A stretch of DNA of 64,000 nt from Slackia piriformis YIT 12062 (GCF_000296445.1 NZ_JH815198.1:64501-128500); one strand, 5' to 3'. Counted from the stretch's first letter, positions 1-9,054 are shown. Notes: a model not told the origin generated them from the letters alone. A program made the numbers and translations.

Positions 1-1
1 A

Positions 2-130
2 TACGGCGTGCAGGGCAAGGGCGGCGAGATGCTGGTCGAGCGTGTTGCGGGCGATTTCGACAATGTGGTGGGACTTCCCGTGAAGCGCCTTATTGCGGAG
101 TTCGGAGAGTTTTTCGAGGCGGCGAAATAG
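2..130 (+). CDS. Maf-like nucleotide pyrophosphatase, C-terminal end (partial)
   Basis: Only the last 42 codons are in the window; the gene begins upstream. The reading frame contains a GDFDNVVGLP stretch followed by an alternating hydrophobic/charged tail. This matches the end of Maf/YhdE septum-formation-inhibitor-like proteins, which hydrolyse non-canonical or methylated nucleoside triphosphates. The stop codon lies 2 nt before the tilS start, so the two genes are probably co-transcribed. The family call rests on this short tail only. Confidence 0.6.
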   Translation, partial: YGVQGKGGEMLVERVAGDFDNVVGLPVKRLIAEFGEFFEAAK

Positions 131-132
131 GC

Positions 133-1215
133 ATGGCTCAATCGCTTTTCGACTCCGTTATGAAGACGGTGCGAGAACACGATATGGCATCGTCTGAAAA
201 CGTCGCGCTTCTGATGGTTAGCGGTGGCTCCGACAGCACGGCGCTGGCATACCTTGCGGCCCAGATGGTGGCTGCAGGCGAACTCGGGGCGGTTTCTATG
301 CTGCATGTCAATCACAAGCTGCGTGGCGAAGCATCGGATGGGGACGCCGCCTTCGTGGCCGACTTGGCTTCAAGGCTGGAAATCCCCCTGTTCCTCTGCG
401 AGGTCGATATCGCCGAAATGGTTCGGAGCACCGGTGGGAACATGGAGGCCCTCGCTCGCGCAGAACGATACAGAGCTGCGCGCGAAGCGCTGGAAAGTAC
501 GTGTCTTCATCTAGGGTTTTCCCTGGAAGCGGGTCGTGTCTTCGTTGCCCATACGGCGGATGATAGAGTTGAGAACTTTTACATGCGCTCCATTGTCGGT
601 ACGGGGCCGGGCGGCTTTCGCTCCATGAAGCACGATGTCATGATCGACGGGTGCCGCGTGTGCAGACCCCTGCTTGAGGTTGGTCGAGACGAGTTGCGCT
701 CGTATGTCCTGCATCGCCATGATGCAGTGCAAGATGAGCACGGCGCCGCGTGGCGCGAGGACGCCACCAATGCGGACACCGACAGGTTTCGCGCGTTCGT
801 TCGCCACGAGATAGTGCCGCGTGCCAAAGAGCGCAACCCCCGATTGCTGGAAACGCTGACGCGCACCATGAATCTCATTGCCGAAGAGGATGACATGCTC
901 ATCCGTGACGCTCGCGTGCTTCTTCTTGAGAAGGTGGTTCCGCTGGGAACATCGCCTGCCGAGGGATTTTTGGTGTCTCCTGCATTGGCGGATAGTTCGC
1001 TGCCTCTTGTTCGTCGCGTAATCGATAGGGTTCTTTCCTTAATGCTTGGCCGTGATGCTCGCGTAGAGACCTCATCTATTCAGGCGTGTGTCGATGGGCT
1101 TGGGAAAAGCGGATACGTTGCGAACATTCAGGGAGATATCGCTGTGTCGTATAACAGGCAGGGGCTTCGCCTTGAGCCTATGGCCGCATTTCGTGCGCGG
1201 AGGAAGAAGGGGTAG
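133..1215 (+). CDS. tilS: tRNA(Ile)-lysidine synthase TilS
   Basis: TilS attaches lysine to C34 of the CAU-anticodon tRNA(Ile), using ATP, so that AUA codons are read as isoleucine. It acts in the cytoplasm and is essential in most bacteria. The 360-residue product carries the N-type ATP pyrophosphatase P-loop SGGSDS at residues 30-35. This is followed by the usual HVNHKLRG segment (about residues 57-64) and a downstream ARAERYRA block. The C-terminal part (after about residue 230) is less conserved and fits the substrate-binding region. The ATG start lies 2 nt after the stop of the upstream Maf-like gene, which suggests one transcript. The hpt-ftsH genes that often follow tilS are absent here. 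Confidence 0.93.
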   Translation: MAQSLFDSVMKTVREHDMASSENVALLMVSGGSDSTALAYLAAQMVAAGELGAVSMLHVNHKLRGEASDGDAAFVADLASRLEIPLFLCEVDIAEMVRSTGGNMEALARAERYRAAREALESTCLHLGFSLEAGRVFVAHTADDRVENFYMRSIVGTGPGGFRSMKHDVMIDGCRVCRPLLEVGRDELRSYVLHRHDAVQDEHGAAWREDATNADTDRFRAFVRHEIVPRAKERNPRLLETLTRTMNLIAEEDDMLIRDARVLLLEKVVPLGTSPAEGFLVSPALADSSLPLVRRVIDRVLSLMLGRDARVETSSIQACVDGLGKSGYVANIQGDIAVSYNRQGLRLEPMAAFRARRKKG

Positions 1216-1445
1216 CGACGCCTTGAATGCGCGCAGCGTGCGACTTCGCTCGGGTATCTGCTTTGGTTCGCGGCAATATGCCCAGGAAAGGCTTGATCGG
1301 TCGGGCGTTTCTAATTTCTTTTTTCGAATCGGACGTTCCTCTGGTTTTTTGCGGGCTATTTCGTAGTATGGACGAAGAAGAAGGTGACGAAGAAAAGGCG
1401 AGTCTCCGTTTGCGGGATTCGACAGCATGTGAGCGAGGCGTGTCA

Positions 1446-2486
1446 ATGGGTGAAAACATAGAAGACTGCGGCGGTGCATTGCACGGTCGCTGCCGACTGA
1501 TCAATCGCAATCCGGACGTCTATATGGTTCGGGTGCCGTTCATGAATATTTCGACGTCGGAGACGAACGTCTACATTGTCAAGGACGGAGACGAAGCCCT
1601 TGTCGTTGATACGGGCGCGCCCACGGACAAGGGGGCCGTCGTACTTTCGGAGGCGTTTGAAATCTTGGGGATAGACCCTTCGAGAGCTTCTTTCTTCTTG
1701 ACGCATCTTCATATGGACCATGCGGGTCTGGTCGATAGGCTCGTGCCTTGCGAGGCTCCGCTCTATGTCAATAAGACTGACTTCGACCTTATGAACGCCT
1801 CGAAAGGTCCTCAATTTTGGAAGCGCATGGAGCTGCGCATGCTCGAAGAGGGGCTCGGTCCTGAAAAGACCAGGCTTTATTGTCGGATCGGACATTACGG
1901 TATCGGCATTGACAGCTTTGACGCCGCAGGGCGAGATGTGCGTTTTGTCGACGAAGGCGACTCCCTTTTCGTCGGGCGGCATGAATTCAAGGTGGTTTCG
2001 ACGGCGGGCCATACGCCCGGTCACCAGTCGCTTTTCCACGAGCCGTCGGGGCTGTTCTTCGTCGGAGATCACGTGCTTTTCGTCATCTCCCCCGGGCTTG
2101 GTTTTCGTCCCGATCGCGCAGACGCCATGGCGGTGTATCTGGGCAATGTCGAGAAGATGCTGGGTATGGACATCAGTCGCTTGCTCGTTTCTCATGGCGA
2201 ATTGAAAGATGGCTGGCGAGAGCGGTGCGAGTGGCTGATCGCCCATCATAAGAAGCGCATGGAGCGTGCAGTCGAGGTGACAAGGATGAATCCGGGAATT
2301 TCCGGCGTCGAGATTATTCGAAACCTGAACTGGAACGTACCGAAAGACTGGGACGCGATATCTCCTGCTCAGAAATGGTGCATACTGGAGAGCGGCATCA
2401 TCATTCTGGAGCACCAGACGCATATGGGAACGATTACCCGGGAAAAGGATGATCGGGGCATCTATCGCTATCACGTGGCGAAATAG
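1446..2486 (+). CDS. metallo-beta-lactamase-fold hydrolase
   Basis: A 346-residue member of the MBL-fold superfamily; the substrate is unknown. The first metal-binding motif HLHMDH is at residues 87-92. The second histidine lies in a GHTPGHQS segment, and the bridging aspartate in VGDHVLF. About 100 residues follow the last motif and may form a helical or DNA-binding-like C-terminal domain, as in many MBL proteins of the glyoxalase II/LACTB2 type. The same frame is open upstream, with alternative ATG codons at 1368 and 1227. I prefer 1446 because homology-like sequence begins only shortly after it, but no start has a strong ribosome-binding site, so the 5' end is uncertain. A bidirectional terminator follows. 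Confidence 0.85.
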   Translation: MGENIEDCGGALHGRCRLINRNPDVYMVRVPFMNISTSETNVYIVKDGDEALVVDTGAPTDKGAVVLSEAFEILGIDPSRASFFLTHLHMDHAGLVDRLVPCEAPLYVNKTDFDLMNASKGPQFWKRMELRMLEEGLGPEKTRLYCRIGHYGIGIDSFDAAGRDVRFVDEGDSLFVGRHEFKVVSTAGHTPGHQSLFHEPSGLFFVGDHVLFVISPGLGFRPDRADAMAVYLGNVEKMLGMDISRLLVSHGELKDGWRERCEWLIAHHKKRMERAVEVTRMNPGISGVEIIRNLNWNVPKDWDAISPAQKWCILESGIIILEHQTHMGTITREKDDRGIYRYHVAK

Positions 2487-2541
2487 CAGGTGTGTCGTTT
2501 CGCTTGCCGTATCTGGTTGCTTTTTGGCTGGCACAAAGAGA

Positions 2542-2575
2542 AAAGGCCTCGGTCGCTGCGACCGAGGCCTTTCGT
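2542..2575. terminator. bidirectional intrinsic terminator
   Basis: A perfect 14-bp stem (2542-2555 with 2559-2572) closes a 3-nt loop, with A-rich and T-rich flanks. It sits between the convergent MBL hydrolase and sodium symporter genes and can serve both. Confidence 0.85.
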
Positions 2576-2578
2576 TGT

Positions 2579-3997
2579 TTATGCGCCGAACCAGATTTGG
2601 AACTTCGGCACATAGCCCATGATGAAGATGATAACCATCAGCACGGGGATGCAGTACTTGATCCACACGTAGCTCCAGGCGGGGAACTTCATGCCTGCGC
2701 CGGCATCGGCCTCGGCCTTGAAATTCTTCCAGCCCCAGCCGTAGCGGCTCGTGCAGAACAGCACGTACAACAGGCCGCCCAAAGGCAGAATGTTGTTCGA
2801 GACGATGAAGTCTTCAAGACCCTGGATGTCGCCGATGCCGGGAATCTGGAAGCCGCTCCATACGTTCATGCCAAGAATGCACGGCAGGCTTAAAACGACG
2901 ATGGCCACGGCGTTGATGGCTACGGCTTTCTTGCGGGAGATGCCCCACTGATCCATGGCGAAGGCGATGATGTTTTCGAATACGCCAATGACGGTGGAAA
3001 GCGCGGCGAAGCTCATGAAGATGAAGAAGAGCGTACCCCACAGCTGGCCGAGCCACATTTGGTTGAAGACGCTTGGCAGCGTGACGAACACCAGATTGGG
3101 GCCGGAGTCGGGGTTGACGCCGAACGAGAAGCAGGCGGGGAAGATGATGAGGCCTGCAAGCAGGGAAATCATGGTGGAAAGGCCTGCCACCGAAACGGCC
3201 TCTCCCGTCAAACGGCGGTCGCGGCCGATGTAGCTGCCGAAGATGGCCATGCCCGAAGCGCCGATGGAAAGCGTGAAGAACGCCTGGCCCATAGCGGCAT
3301 AGACCGCATCGCCGAACGTGCCCATCTGCTCTGCCAGCGTGCTTCCCGCGAAGAGGCGAGAGAAGTCCGGGAGCAAGTAGAAGGCGAGGCCCTCGGCCGA
3401 GTTGGGGAGCAGGATGCTGTTGATGGCGAGGATGACGATGGCCACGAAGAGGCACGCCATCATGACCTTCGTGATGCGCTCCACGCCTTTCTGCAGGCCC
3501 ATGCCGCAGATGCCGAAGCCGATAAGGCAGACAAGAAGCAGCCAGCCGAACATCTGCAAGGGATCGGCCTGAAGCGCCGCGAAGATGCTGCCGGTGTTTT
3601 CGGGGGCGACACCGTTGAGGTGTCCCGCTCCCATCTTGAAGGCGTAGGCCACCATCCAGCCTGCGACGGTGGTGTAAAACATCATGAGGATGTAGTTGCC
3701 GGCGATGGCGAACCACTTATAGAGATGCCACTTCGTTCCTTTCGGTTCCAGGATGTTGAAGCTTCGCGCGCAGCTTTTTTGCGACGCGCGGCCTACCGAA
3801 AACTCCATGACCAGGATGGGGAGGCCCAGGATGACAAGGAATAGAAGATACAGCAGGACGAAGGCTGCGCCGCCGTACTCGCCGGTGACGTAGGGGAATC
3901 GCCAGACGTTGCCAAGGCCGATAGCGCAACCGGCCGAGATGAGGATGAAGCCGATGCGCGAAGCGAATTTCTCGCGCGACGGTTGTTGCTCTCCCAT
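2579..3997 (-). CDS. neurotransmitter:sodium symporter (NSS/SNF) family transporter
   Basis: An inner-membrane secondary transporter that uses the sodium gradient to import an amino acid or related small amine; the specific substrate cannot be read from the sequence. The 472-residue protein begins with the family hallmark GNVWRFPY (about residues 29-36) in transmembrane helix 1, where substrate and Na+ bind. About 11-12 hydrophobic helices follow. The glycine-rich SIGASGMAIFGSY segment after mid-protein fits TM6. Its length is typical of bacterial members such as LeuT or MhsT. It is alone on the minus strand. The start is an ATG preceded by an AAAGAGAG-type site. Confidence 0.92.
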   Translation of the reverse strand: MGEQQPSREKFASRIGFILISAGCAIGLGNVWRFPYVTGEYGGAAFVLLYLLFLVILGLPILVMEFSVGRASQKSCARSFNILEPKGTKWHLYKWFAIAGNYILMMFYTTVAGWMVAYAFKMGAGHLNGVAPENTGSIFAALQADPLQMFGWLLLVCLIGFGICGMGLQKGVERITKVMMACLFVAIVILAINSILLPNSAEGLAFYLLPDFSRLFAGSTLAEQMGTFGDAVYAAMGQAFFTLSIGASGMAIFGSYIGRDRRLTGEAVSVAGLSTMISLLAGLIIFPACFSFGVNPDSGPNLVFVTLPSVFNQMWLGQLWGTLFFIFMSFAALSTVIGVFENIIAFAMDQWGISRKKAVAINAVAIVVLSLPCILGMNVWSGFQIPGIGDIQGLEDFIVSNNILPLGGLLYVLFCTSRYGWGWKNFKAEADAGAGMKFPAWSYVWIKYCIPVLMVIIFIMGYVPKFQIWFGA

Positions 3998-4250
3998 AGT
4001 CGTGCTCTCTTTCGTTATAGATGCTCAAAGCGAGCATGCGAATTGCAGTCAGACGAATCATTATAGGGGTAAAGGACATACGGACACGCGAGGATACGGC
4101 GTGCGGTGCGCCGAAAAAAACGGGCTTTTGCCGTCGGGGGAGATGCTGTTGTGGTTGCGCGTGCTACATCGTGATAAAGTGACGTGCTGTATGCGCCCCG
4201 TGTTTTCAAGGGGCTTCGGAGTCTGAGACGAATGCGAGGAGACTTTCGCC

Positions 4251-4523
4251 ATGAACAAAGCGATCATTACCGTTGTCGGCCAGGACACCGTCGGCATCAT
4301 CGCGCGCGTTTGCACCTATCTTGCAGAGCACCATGTCAACGTGCTCGATATCTCCCAAACCATCATCGATGGCTTCTTCAACATGATGATGATTGCGGAT
4401 TTCGCGGAGGCCGACAAGGATTTCGGCGCCATGGTGGACGACCTTGAGGCCCTCGGCGATGAAATCGGCGTGCGTATTCGTTGTCAGAAAGAAGAGATTT
4501 TTACCAAGATGCATCGCGTGTAG
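4251..4523 (+). CDS. ACT domain-containing protein (UPF0237)
   Basis: This 90-residue protein is a single ACT domain. It begins with the VGQDTVGIIARV segment typical of ligand-binding ACT folds, which bind amino acids as dimers. Its length matches UPF0237 proteins, which in many anaerobes are encoded directly before a UPF0210/DUF711 protein, as here. The pairing suggests it senses a ligand for its neighbour or regulates it, but no reaction is established. A GGAGA ribosome-binding site precedes the ATG. Confidence 0.88.
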   Translation: MNKAIITVVGQDTVGIIARVCTYLAEHHVNVLDISQTIIDGFFNMMMIADFAEADKDFGAMVDDLEALGDEIGVRIRCQKEEIFTKMHRV

Positions 4524-4655
4524 CGGTTTCGTCGGCCCAGCGGGCTGACAACGCGCGTTTATCCGACTTCGGGCGGACGGAGCGTTTCGGCAATCCAGAA
4601 AATTGCGCGGGGCGTCTTGCGCTTGAGGTTCTTTTCGAACGAAAGGCATATCCAC

Positions 4656-6020
4656 ATGCTTAACATCATGGAGGTCCACGAGACCAATCATATGATCGAG
4701 CAGGAAAAGCTCGATGTGCGTACGATCACGCTGGGCATAAGCCTGCTCGATTGCGTGTGCGACGACGTCGACACGCTTTGCTCCAACATCTATGACAAGA
4801 TTACGACATATGCGAAAGACCTGGTTGCAACGGGCGAAGCCATTGAGCGAGAGTACGGCATCCCCATTGTGAACAAGCGCATTTCCGTGACTCCTATTTC
4901 GCTTGTCGGCGCGCGTGCGTGCAAGACGAGCGAAGACTTCGTCAAAATCATCCATACGCTCGATAAAGCTGCGGCAGAAGTGGGCGTCAATTTCTTGGGC
5001 GGATACTCCGCCTTGGTCGGAAAGTCCATGACTCCGGCCGAAGAGCTGCTGATCAAATCGATTCCCCAGGCGCTTGCGGAAACCGAGCGTGTCTGCTCAA
5101 GCGTCAATGTCGGATCAACCAAGACGGGCATCAACATGGATGCGGTCAAGTTGATGGGCGAAGTAGTGCGCGCTACCGCCGAAGCTACGGCTGATAACGA
5201 CAGCTTGGGATGCGCAAAGCTGGTGGTGTTCTGCAACGCGCCCGACGACAATCCGTTCATGGCCGGCGCATTTCATGGGGTGACCGAGGGAGATGCGGTT
5301 ATCAACGTGGGCGTTTCGGGTCCTGGCGTGGTGAAAACCGCTATCGAATCTGCTCGCGGGGAGAACTTCGAGGTCCTGTGCGAAACCATCAAGAAGACGG
5401 CTTTCAAGATTACGAGAGTCGGTCAGCTTGTTGCCCAGGAGGCAAGCCGTCGTATGGGCATTCCGTTCGGAATCATCGACCTCTCTCTTGCCCCCACTCC
5501 GGCTGTGGGCGATTCCGTCGGGGAGATTCTCGAGGAGATAGGCCTTGAGCAGGTTGGCGCCCCTGGAACAACGGCGGCGCTTGCCATGCTGAATGACCAG
5601 GTGAAAAAGGGCGGCGTCATGGCGTCGAGCTATGTCGGCGGCCTTTCCGGCGCGTTTATTCCCGTGTCCGAGGACAAGAATATGATCGATGCCGCAACGA
5701 GCGGGTGCCTGACCATCGAAAAGCTCGAGGCCATGACGTGCGTCTGCAGCGTTGGCTTGGACATGATTGCCATCCCCGGCGACACGACGGCCGCTACTAT
5801 TTCGGGCATTATCGCCGACGAGGCGGCTATCGGCATGGTCAATCAGAAAACCACGGCGGTTCGTGTGATTCCCGTTATCGGAAAAGGCGTCGGAGAAACG
5901 GCCGAATTCGGCGGGCTTTTGGGATACGCTCCCATCATGCCGGTGAATCCGAAGAGCTGTGAGGCGTTTATCAGCCGCGGAGGTCGTATCCCCGCGCCAA
6001 TTCATTCGTTCAAGAACTAG
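4656..6020 (+). CDS. UPF0210/DUF711 (PFL family) protein
   Basis: A 454-residue protein of the UPF0210 family (also called DUF711 or PFL-like), whose function is not established despite a glycyl-radical-like fold. The conserved start [11 protein letters not shown], the [11 protein letters not shown] block (about residues 115-125) and the C-terminal MPVNP...SRGGRIPAP region match the family along its whole length. I chose ATG 4656, 9 nt after GAAAGG, over an upstream in-frame ATG at 4617. It follows the ACT-domain gene by 132 nt, the usual partner arrangement. A terminator follows. Confidence 0.9.
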   Translation: MLNIMEVHETNHMIEQEKLDVRTITLGISLLDCVCDDVDTLCSNIYDKITTYAKDLVATGEAIEREYGIPIVNKRISVTPISLVGARACKTSEDFVKIIHTLDKAAAEVGVNFLGGYSALVGKSMTPAEELLIKSIPQALAETERVCSSVNVGSTKTGINMDAVKLMGEVVRATAEATADNDSLGCAKLVVFCNAPDDNPFMAGAFHGVTEGDAVINVGVSGPGVVKTAIESARGENFEVLCETIKKTAFKITRVGQLVAQEASRRMGIPFGIIDLSLAPTPAVGDSVGEILEEIGLEQVGAPGTTAALAMLNDQVKKGGVMASSYVGGLSGAFIPVSEDKNMIDAATSGCLTIEKLEAMTCVCSVGLDMIAIPGDTTAATISGIIADEAAIGMVNQKTTAVRVIPVIGKGVGETAEFGGLLGYAPIMPVNPKSCEAFISRGGRIPAPIHSFKN

Positions 6021-6090
6021 TCGAGTTTCGTCTGGACAATTGGCTAACTGCATCTGGCAGATACTGCTGAAAGTCTGATGGATGCTGCTG

Positions 6091-6117
6091 AAAGCGCGGG
6101 GTTTCCCGCGCTTTTTC
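6091..6117 (+). terminator. intrinsic terminator after the UPF0210 gene
   Basis: A perfect 10-bp stem (6091-6100 with 6105-6114) and GTTT loop, running into a T tract. Confidence 0.85.
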
Positions 6118-6159
6118 ATGCAGGGGACCATGGCTTGCGACATCTTGCGGGGTGAATGT

Positions 6160-6317
6160 GCGAAGTTTTTTCGGTCATGAACTCGCCTTGATGATGCCTT
6201 TGCGATGACGCTGCCGAAAGCCCAGGTGGTGCTTATGCCAAAAAAGAAGACGCAGTAGAATTCCGATGTAGAAGTTGCTTTTCACGCCGAATTCGGCTCA
6301 TAACCGAAAAACTTCGC
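6160..6317. repeat. long inverted repeat pair, possible degenerate mobile-element ends
   Basis: The 20-nt segment at 6160-6179 is the reverse complement of 6299-6317 except for one extra T and one C/T change. The arms are separated by 119 nt that contain no gene. A perfect 12-nt palindrome abuts the right arm at 6287-6298. The arms could be the ends of a small non-autonomous element or form a long-range RNA stem. No flanking target duplication is obvious. Confidence 0.5.
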
Positions 6318-6432
6318 AGTCGAGCGGATTTGGCCGTGTCGCCTTATAGCCGTTTGGGTTGTCTATGCCGCTTTGCAATCGGGCGGGGTTGGCTGCGCTG
6401 CGCGGGCGGTGTAATCGGAATCGGAGGAAACC

Positions 6433-6948
6433 ATGGAACAGAATCAGAATCCTCAGCGTATTGTGCGTCCATACGAGGAGCGCGACCTTGCGGCGATGCG
6501 CGAGATTTGGAATGAGGTTGTACGTGACGGGGCGGCGTTTCCTCAGATAGATGAATTGGCGGATGATGACGAGGCTAAGAAATTTTTCGACTCGCAGACG
6601 GTTACGGTGGTTGTCGAATCCGAAGGGCGGTTGCTGGGGCTGTATATTCTGCATCCGAACAATGTCGGGCGCTGTGGGCATATTGCCAATTCGAGCTATG
6701 CGGTGGCTTCCGCAGCTCGCGGCATGCATTTGGGGGAGGCTCTTGTGCGCGATTCCCTCGTTCGTGCTCGAGACCTGGGGTTTCGCGTGCTTCAGTTCAA
6801 CGCGGTGGTGGCAAGCAATGCCTCCGCGTTGCATTTGTACGAAAAAATAGGGTTCAAGCAGCTTGGCATTATTCCAGGCGGCTTCCTCAATAAAGAGGGC
6901 GAATATGAAGATATCATTCCTCATATATACGATCTGACTACGCTGTAA
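6433..6948 (+). CDS. GNAT family N-acetyltransferase
   Basis: A 171-residue GCN5-related acetyltransferase that would transfer acetyl from acetyl-CoA to an amine; the substrate is unknown. The acetyl-CoA pyrophosphate-binding turn appears as RGMHLG at residues 96-101. The late motif NASALHLYEKIGFKQLG (about residues 133-149) is the usual motif B of the family. A GGAGGA site precedes the ATG closely. It is flanked on both sides by intergenic sequence, so it is probably a single-gene unit. Confidence 0.88.
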   Translation: MEQNQNPQRIVRPYEERDLAAMREIWNEVVRDGAAFPQIDELADDDEAKKFFDSQTVTVVVESEGRLLGLYILHPNNVGRCGHIANSSYAVASAARGMHLGEALVRDSLVRARDLGFRVLQFNAVVASNASALHLYEKIGFKQLGIIPGGFLNKEGEYEDIIPHIYDLTTL

Positions 6949-7102
6949 TGCGCATCTGATGCGTCGTCGGCTTTTCGCGGCGAAGCAAGGATGTTGAGCC
7001 GTCTTGCTGCGGGATGCCATCATGCTGCGAATCATTGTTGCTTTTCGCGTCGTGCTGCGGCGAGGTGCGTTGTTGGATTAAGCCTCGCAAGAAAGGAAAA
7101 TC

Positions 7103-7996
7103 GTGCCTTATATAGAAGTAGATAATCTGGATGATCCGAGGCTGGATGCGTACGCTCGCCTGACTGAGGCTCAGCTGCGTAACAGGCTCGAGCCCGAAAA
7201 GGGCATTTTCATAGCGGAGAGCATCAAGGTCATTGAGCGGGCGCTTGCGGGCGGTATGCAGCCGGTTTCTGTACTTATGACCCCCGAATGGCTCGAATCG
7301 GCCGCTTCCACCGTTGATGCGATTGAAAAGGCTGCTCCCGAAGAGGGCGGTATTCCGATTTTCGTTGCCCCCGAGAACGAGCTCAAGAAGTTAACGGGCT
7401 TTGCTCTTACGCGCGGAATACTGTGCGCCATGCGTCGTCCTGTTCTGCCGAGCGTTGAAGAGCTTCTTGATCGGGTGGACGAAGAGCGCCAGAGGAAGGC
7501 TCAGGCGTGCGGCATCCCGGACGACGGGCGTCGCCGCGTTGCTGTGCTTGAGGGCATTGTGGACCATACGAATGTTGGTGCGATTTTTCGTTCCGCTGCA
7601 GCGCTTGGCGTAGACGCGGTATTGGTAACGCCGACGTGCTGCGATCCGCTCTATAGACGCGCAGTGCGCGTGTCTATGGGCACCGTGTTTCAAGTTCCGT
7701 GGACGCGTATTGGCGAATCGGTACGCGACTGGCCGGCGGCGGGCCTTGCTCGACTTGAGGCGCTCGGCTACAAAACGGCCGCCCTCGCCCTCTCCGACGA
7801 TTCCATTGCACTTGGGGATGAAGGGCTTGCCGCATGCGAGAAGCTGGCCTTGATTTTCGGGACCGAGGGCGATGGTCTTTCCCGAAAAACCATCGAAGGG
7901 TGCAATTACACGGTGCGGATTCCCATGATGCATGGTGTCGACAGCCTTAATGTTGCCGCCGCCTCTGCCGTGACGTTTTGGGAGCTTTGTCGATAA
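7103..7996 (+). CDS. TrmH/SpoU family RNA 2'-O-methyltransferase
   Basis: Members use S-adenosylmethionine to methylate a ribose 2'-OH in rRNA or tRNA. The 297-residue protein has an N-terminal substrate-binding domain of the L30e-like type, with the segment GIFIAESIKVIERAL (about residues 34-48). A C-terminal SPOUT knot domain follows: VLEGIVDHTNVGAIFRSAAALG, then IFGTEGDGLS and IPMMHGVDSLNVA. These are the three SPOUT motifs, including the conserved N, R, E and S residues. The start is GTG, preceded by AGAAAGGA. Target nucleotide unknown. Confidence 0.9.
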   Translation: MPYIEVDNLDDPRLDAYARLTEAQLRNRLEPEKGIFIAESIKVIERALAGGMQPVSVLMTPEWLESAASTVDAIEKAAPEEGGIPIFVAPENELKKLTGFALTRGILCAMRRPVLPSVEELLDRVDEERQRKAQACGIPDDGRRRVAVLEGIVDHTNVGAIFRSAAALGVDAVLVTPTCCDPLYRRAVRVSMGTVFQVPWTRIGESVRDWPAAGLARLEALGYKTAALALSDDSIALGDEGLAACEKLALIFGTEGDGLSRKTIEGCNYTVRIPMMHGVDSLNVAAASAVTFWELCR

Positions 7997-8047
7997 AGAG
8001 CCGCATGAAGCGCACGGTGCAGCAACAATGACGCTCTGACAAAAGTA

Positions 8048-8085
8048 ATTCACGCCGCTTATCTCGCAAGATGAGCGGCGTGAAT
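8048..8085 (+). terminator. hairpin after the RNA methyltransferase gene
   Basis: Twelve complementary bases (8048-8059 with 8074-8085) extend inward by about four more pairs to a CGCA loop. It lies 50 nt after the methyltransferase stop. It lacks a clear T tract, so it may be an RNA-stabilising hairpin or a weak terminator. Confidence 0.5.
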
Positions 8086-8210
8086 AAGAAGGGAAGAAAG
8101 CGGCGCGAGCCATAGAAGAGAGAGGAGGGCTCGCACCGATGGGCTTATTGTAAGGCTATTAGGAGGATTCTCGCCGACATTTACCGAGCTTTAACGGCGG
8201 AGTTCGAATC

Positions 8211-8258
8211 AACGCCCGCCTTCGTAGGATTTAAAACCTATGAAGGCGGGCGTTTTTG
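8211..8258 (+). terminator. strong terminator-like hairpin
   Basis: An 18-bp stem with wobbles (8211-8228 with 8237-8254), an 8-nt AT loop and a following T run. No gene ends just before it, so it either terminates long transcripts from the methyltransferase gene or an unrecognised small RNA encoded at about 8090-8210. Confidence 0.65.
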
Positions 8259-8381
8259 TTTCTTGATTCTCTTGGGTCTTTTCATTGGCGAACGAAATGC
8301 AAAGGAAAGAGGCGTTTCTTTGGTACATTTCGTCCCGTATGTCACTATCCTGCGGTGTGGTTCATTTTGCACACAAGATGC

Positions 8382-8604
8382 TGTGGAATATCCCAAGTTT
8401 TCAACAATCTTTCTGAAATAAGTGTAAAAGTAGGGCATAAGTTACTTCTGGAAACCCGAACATATGGGAGAAAAACCCGAGGTAACACTACGTATTGTTG
8501 AAAACCCGATTGGTTCCAAGGTGTGTGGAAGAAACTATTAACAAGAATGTTGAAAAGTGCGTGTTGTAGAAAAAGTTATCAACATTGAAAAATACTGTTG
8601 AAAA
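8382..8604. other. cluster of DnaA-box-like 9-mers in AT-rich DNA
   Basis: Four exact copies of TTTTCAACA/TGTTGAAAA lie at 8398-8406, 8496-8504, 8548-8556 and 8596-8604. TTATCAACA, one base from the TTATCCACA consensus, is at 8576-8584, and looser TGTGGAA-type sites are near 8382 and 8524. The surrounding 400 nt are much richer in A and T than the rest of the window. This resembles a replication origin or DnaA-binding locus, but no dnaA or dnaN gene is nearby and gene strand bias does not switch here. Confidence 0.5.
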
Positions 8605-9054
8605 CTAATACGTTGTAGAAATTTACTAGTGTGCAGCAGTGGATTGAAAAGTAGCAAGCAAATTGAATTTAAGTATATAAACAAAAGCTACTATAATTTT
8701 GAAACTAAAGTATCCGACAAGGTAGTAAGGGCAAAGCCGAATGTCTTTGATGTCGTAGCGTTTTAAAACGGTGCTTCTTCGGAGCCCATGGCTTTAACAT
8801 TGCGCTTTCTGGGGACGTGCGTCCTTGGGTTTGTGCGCTTTCGGGGTGGTGTCATGGGATTGGTGCAATCGGAGGCTGGGAGGGTGCGACTTGGGTTTTG
8901 GGCAAATCGTGACGTTTGGTCGTTGCCTTACGCCGAAAGGCATCCTTTTGCTGCCGGTTGTTATGATTTTCCTGCCTGGCTAAAGCCGCGAAGCTGGGCG
9001 CAATGTGCGGCCCCGCCGTGATTGCGATCGTATCGTGCGGCGTAGGAGGATTTC

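Larger units (their letters stand above)
6021..6432. other. 412-nt intergenic region with terminator and inverted repeats
   Basis: No convincing gene is present. The stretch holds the UPF0210 terminator (6091-6117), a pair of near-identical inverted repeats (6160-6179 and 6299-6317), a 12-nt palindrome at 6287-6298, and the GGAGGA ribosome-binding site of the acetyltransferase at its right end. Confidence 0.6.
7997..9054. other. 1.06-kb gene-free region
   Basis: No supported coding gene. From left to right it holds a 16-bp hairpin (8048-8085), an 18-bp terminator-like hairpin (8211-8258), and a strongly AT-rich stretch (about 8340-8760) with repeated DnaA-box-like 9-mers. It ends with about 290 nt in which I see nothing except the AGGAGG site of the carbonic-anhydrase-like gene. 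Confidence 0.6.

Noticed and set aside
6948-7102. Possible terminator after the acetyltransferase gene
   Set aside because: Only a 6-bp hairpin with a 1-nt loop is present and there is no T run.
8202-8218. TTCGAATC resembling a tRNA T-loop
   Set aside because: The flanking bases do not form the 5-bp T stem, no acceptor stem or anticodon arm can be drawn, and the segment is part of a terminator-like hairpin region.
8788-9021. A 77-codon open frame in the 8.0-9.05 kb gene-free region
   Set aside because: Weak ribosome-binding context, low-complexity composition and no recognisable motif; it is more likely chance in GC-rich DNA next to the AT-rich tract.
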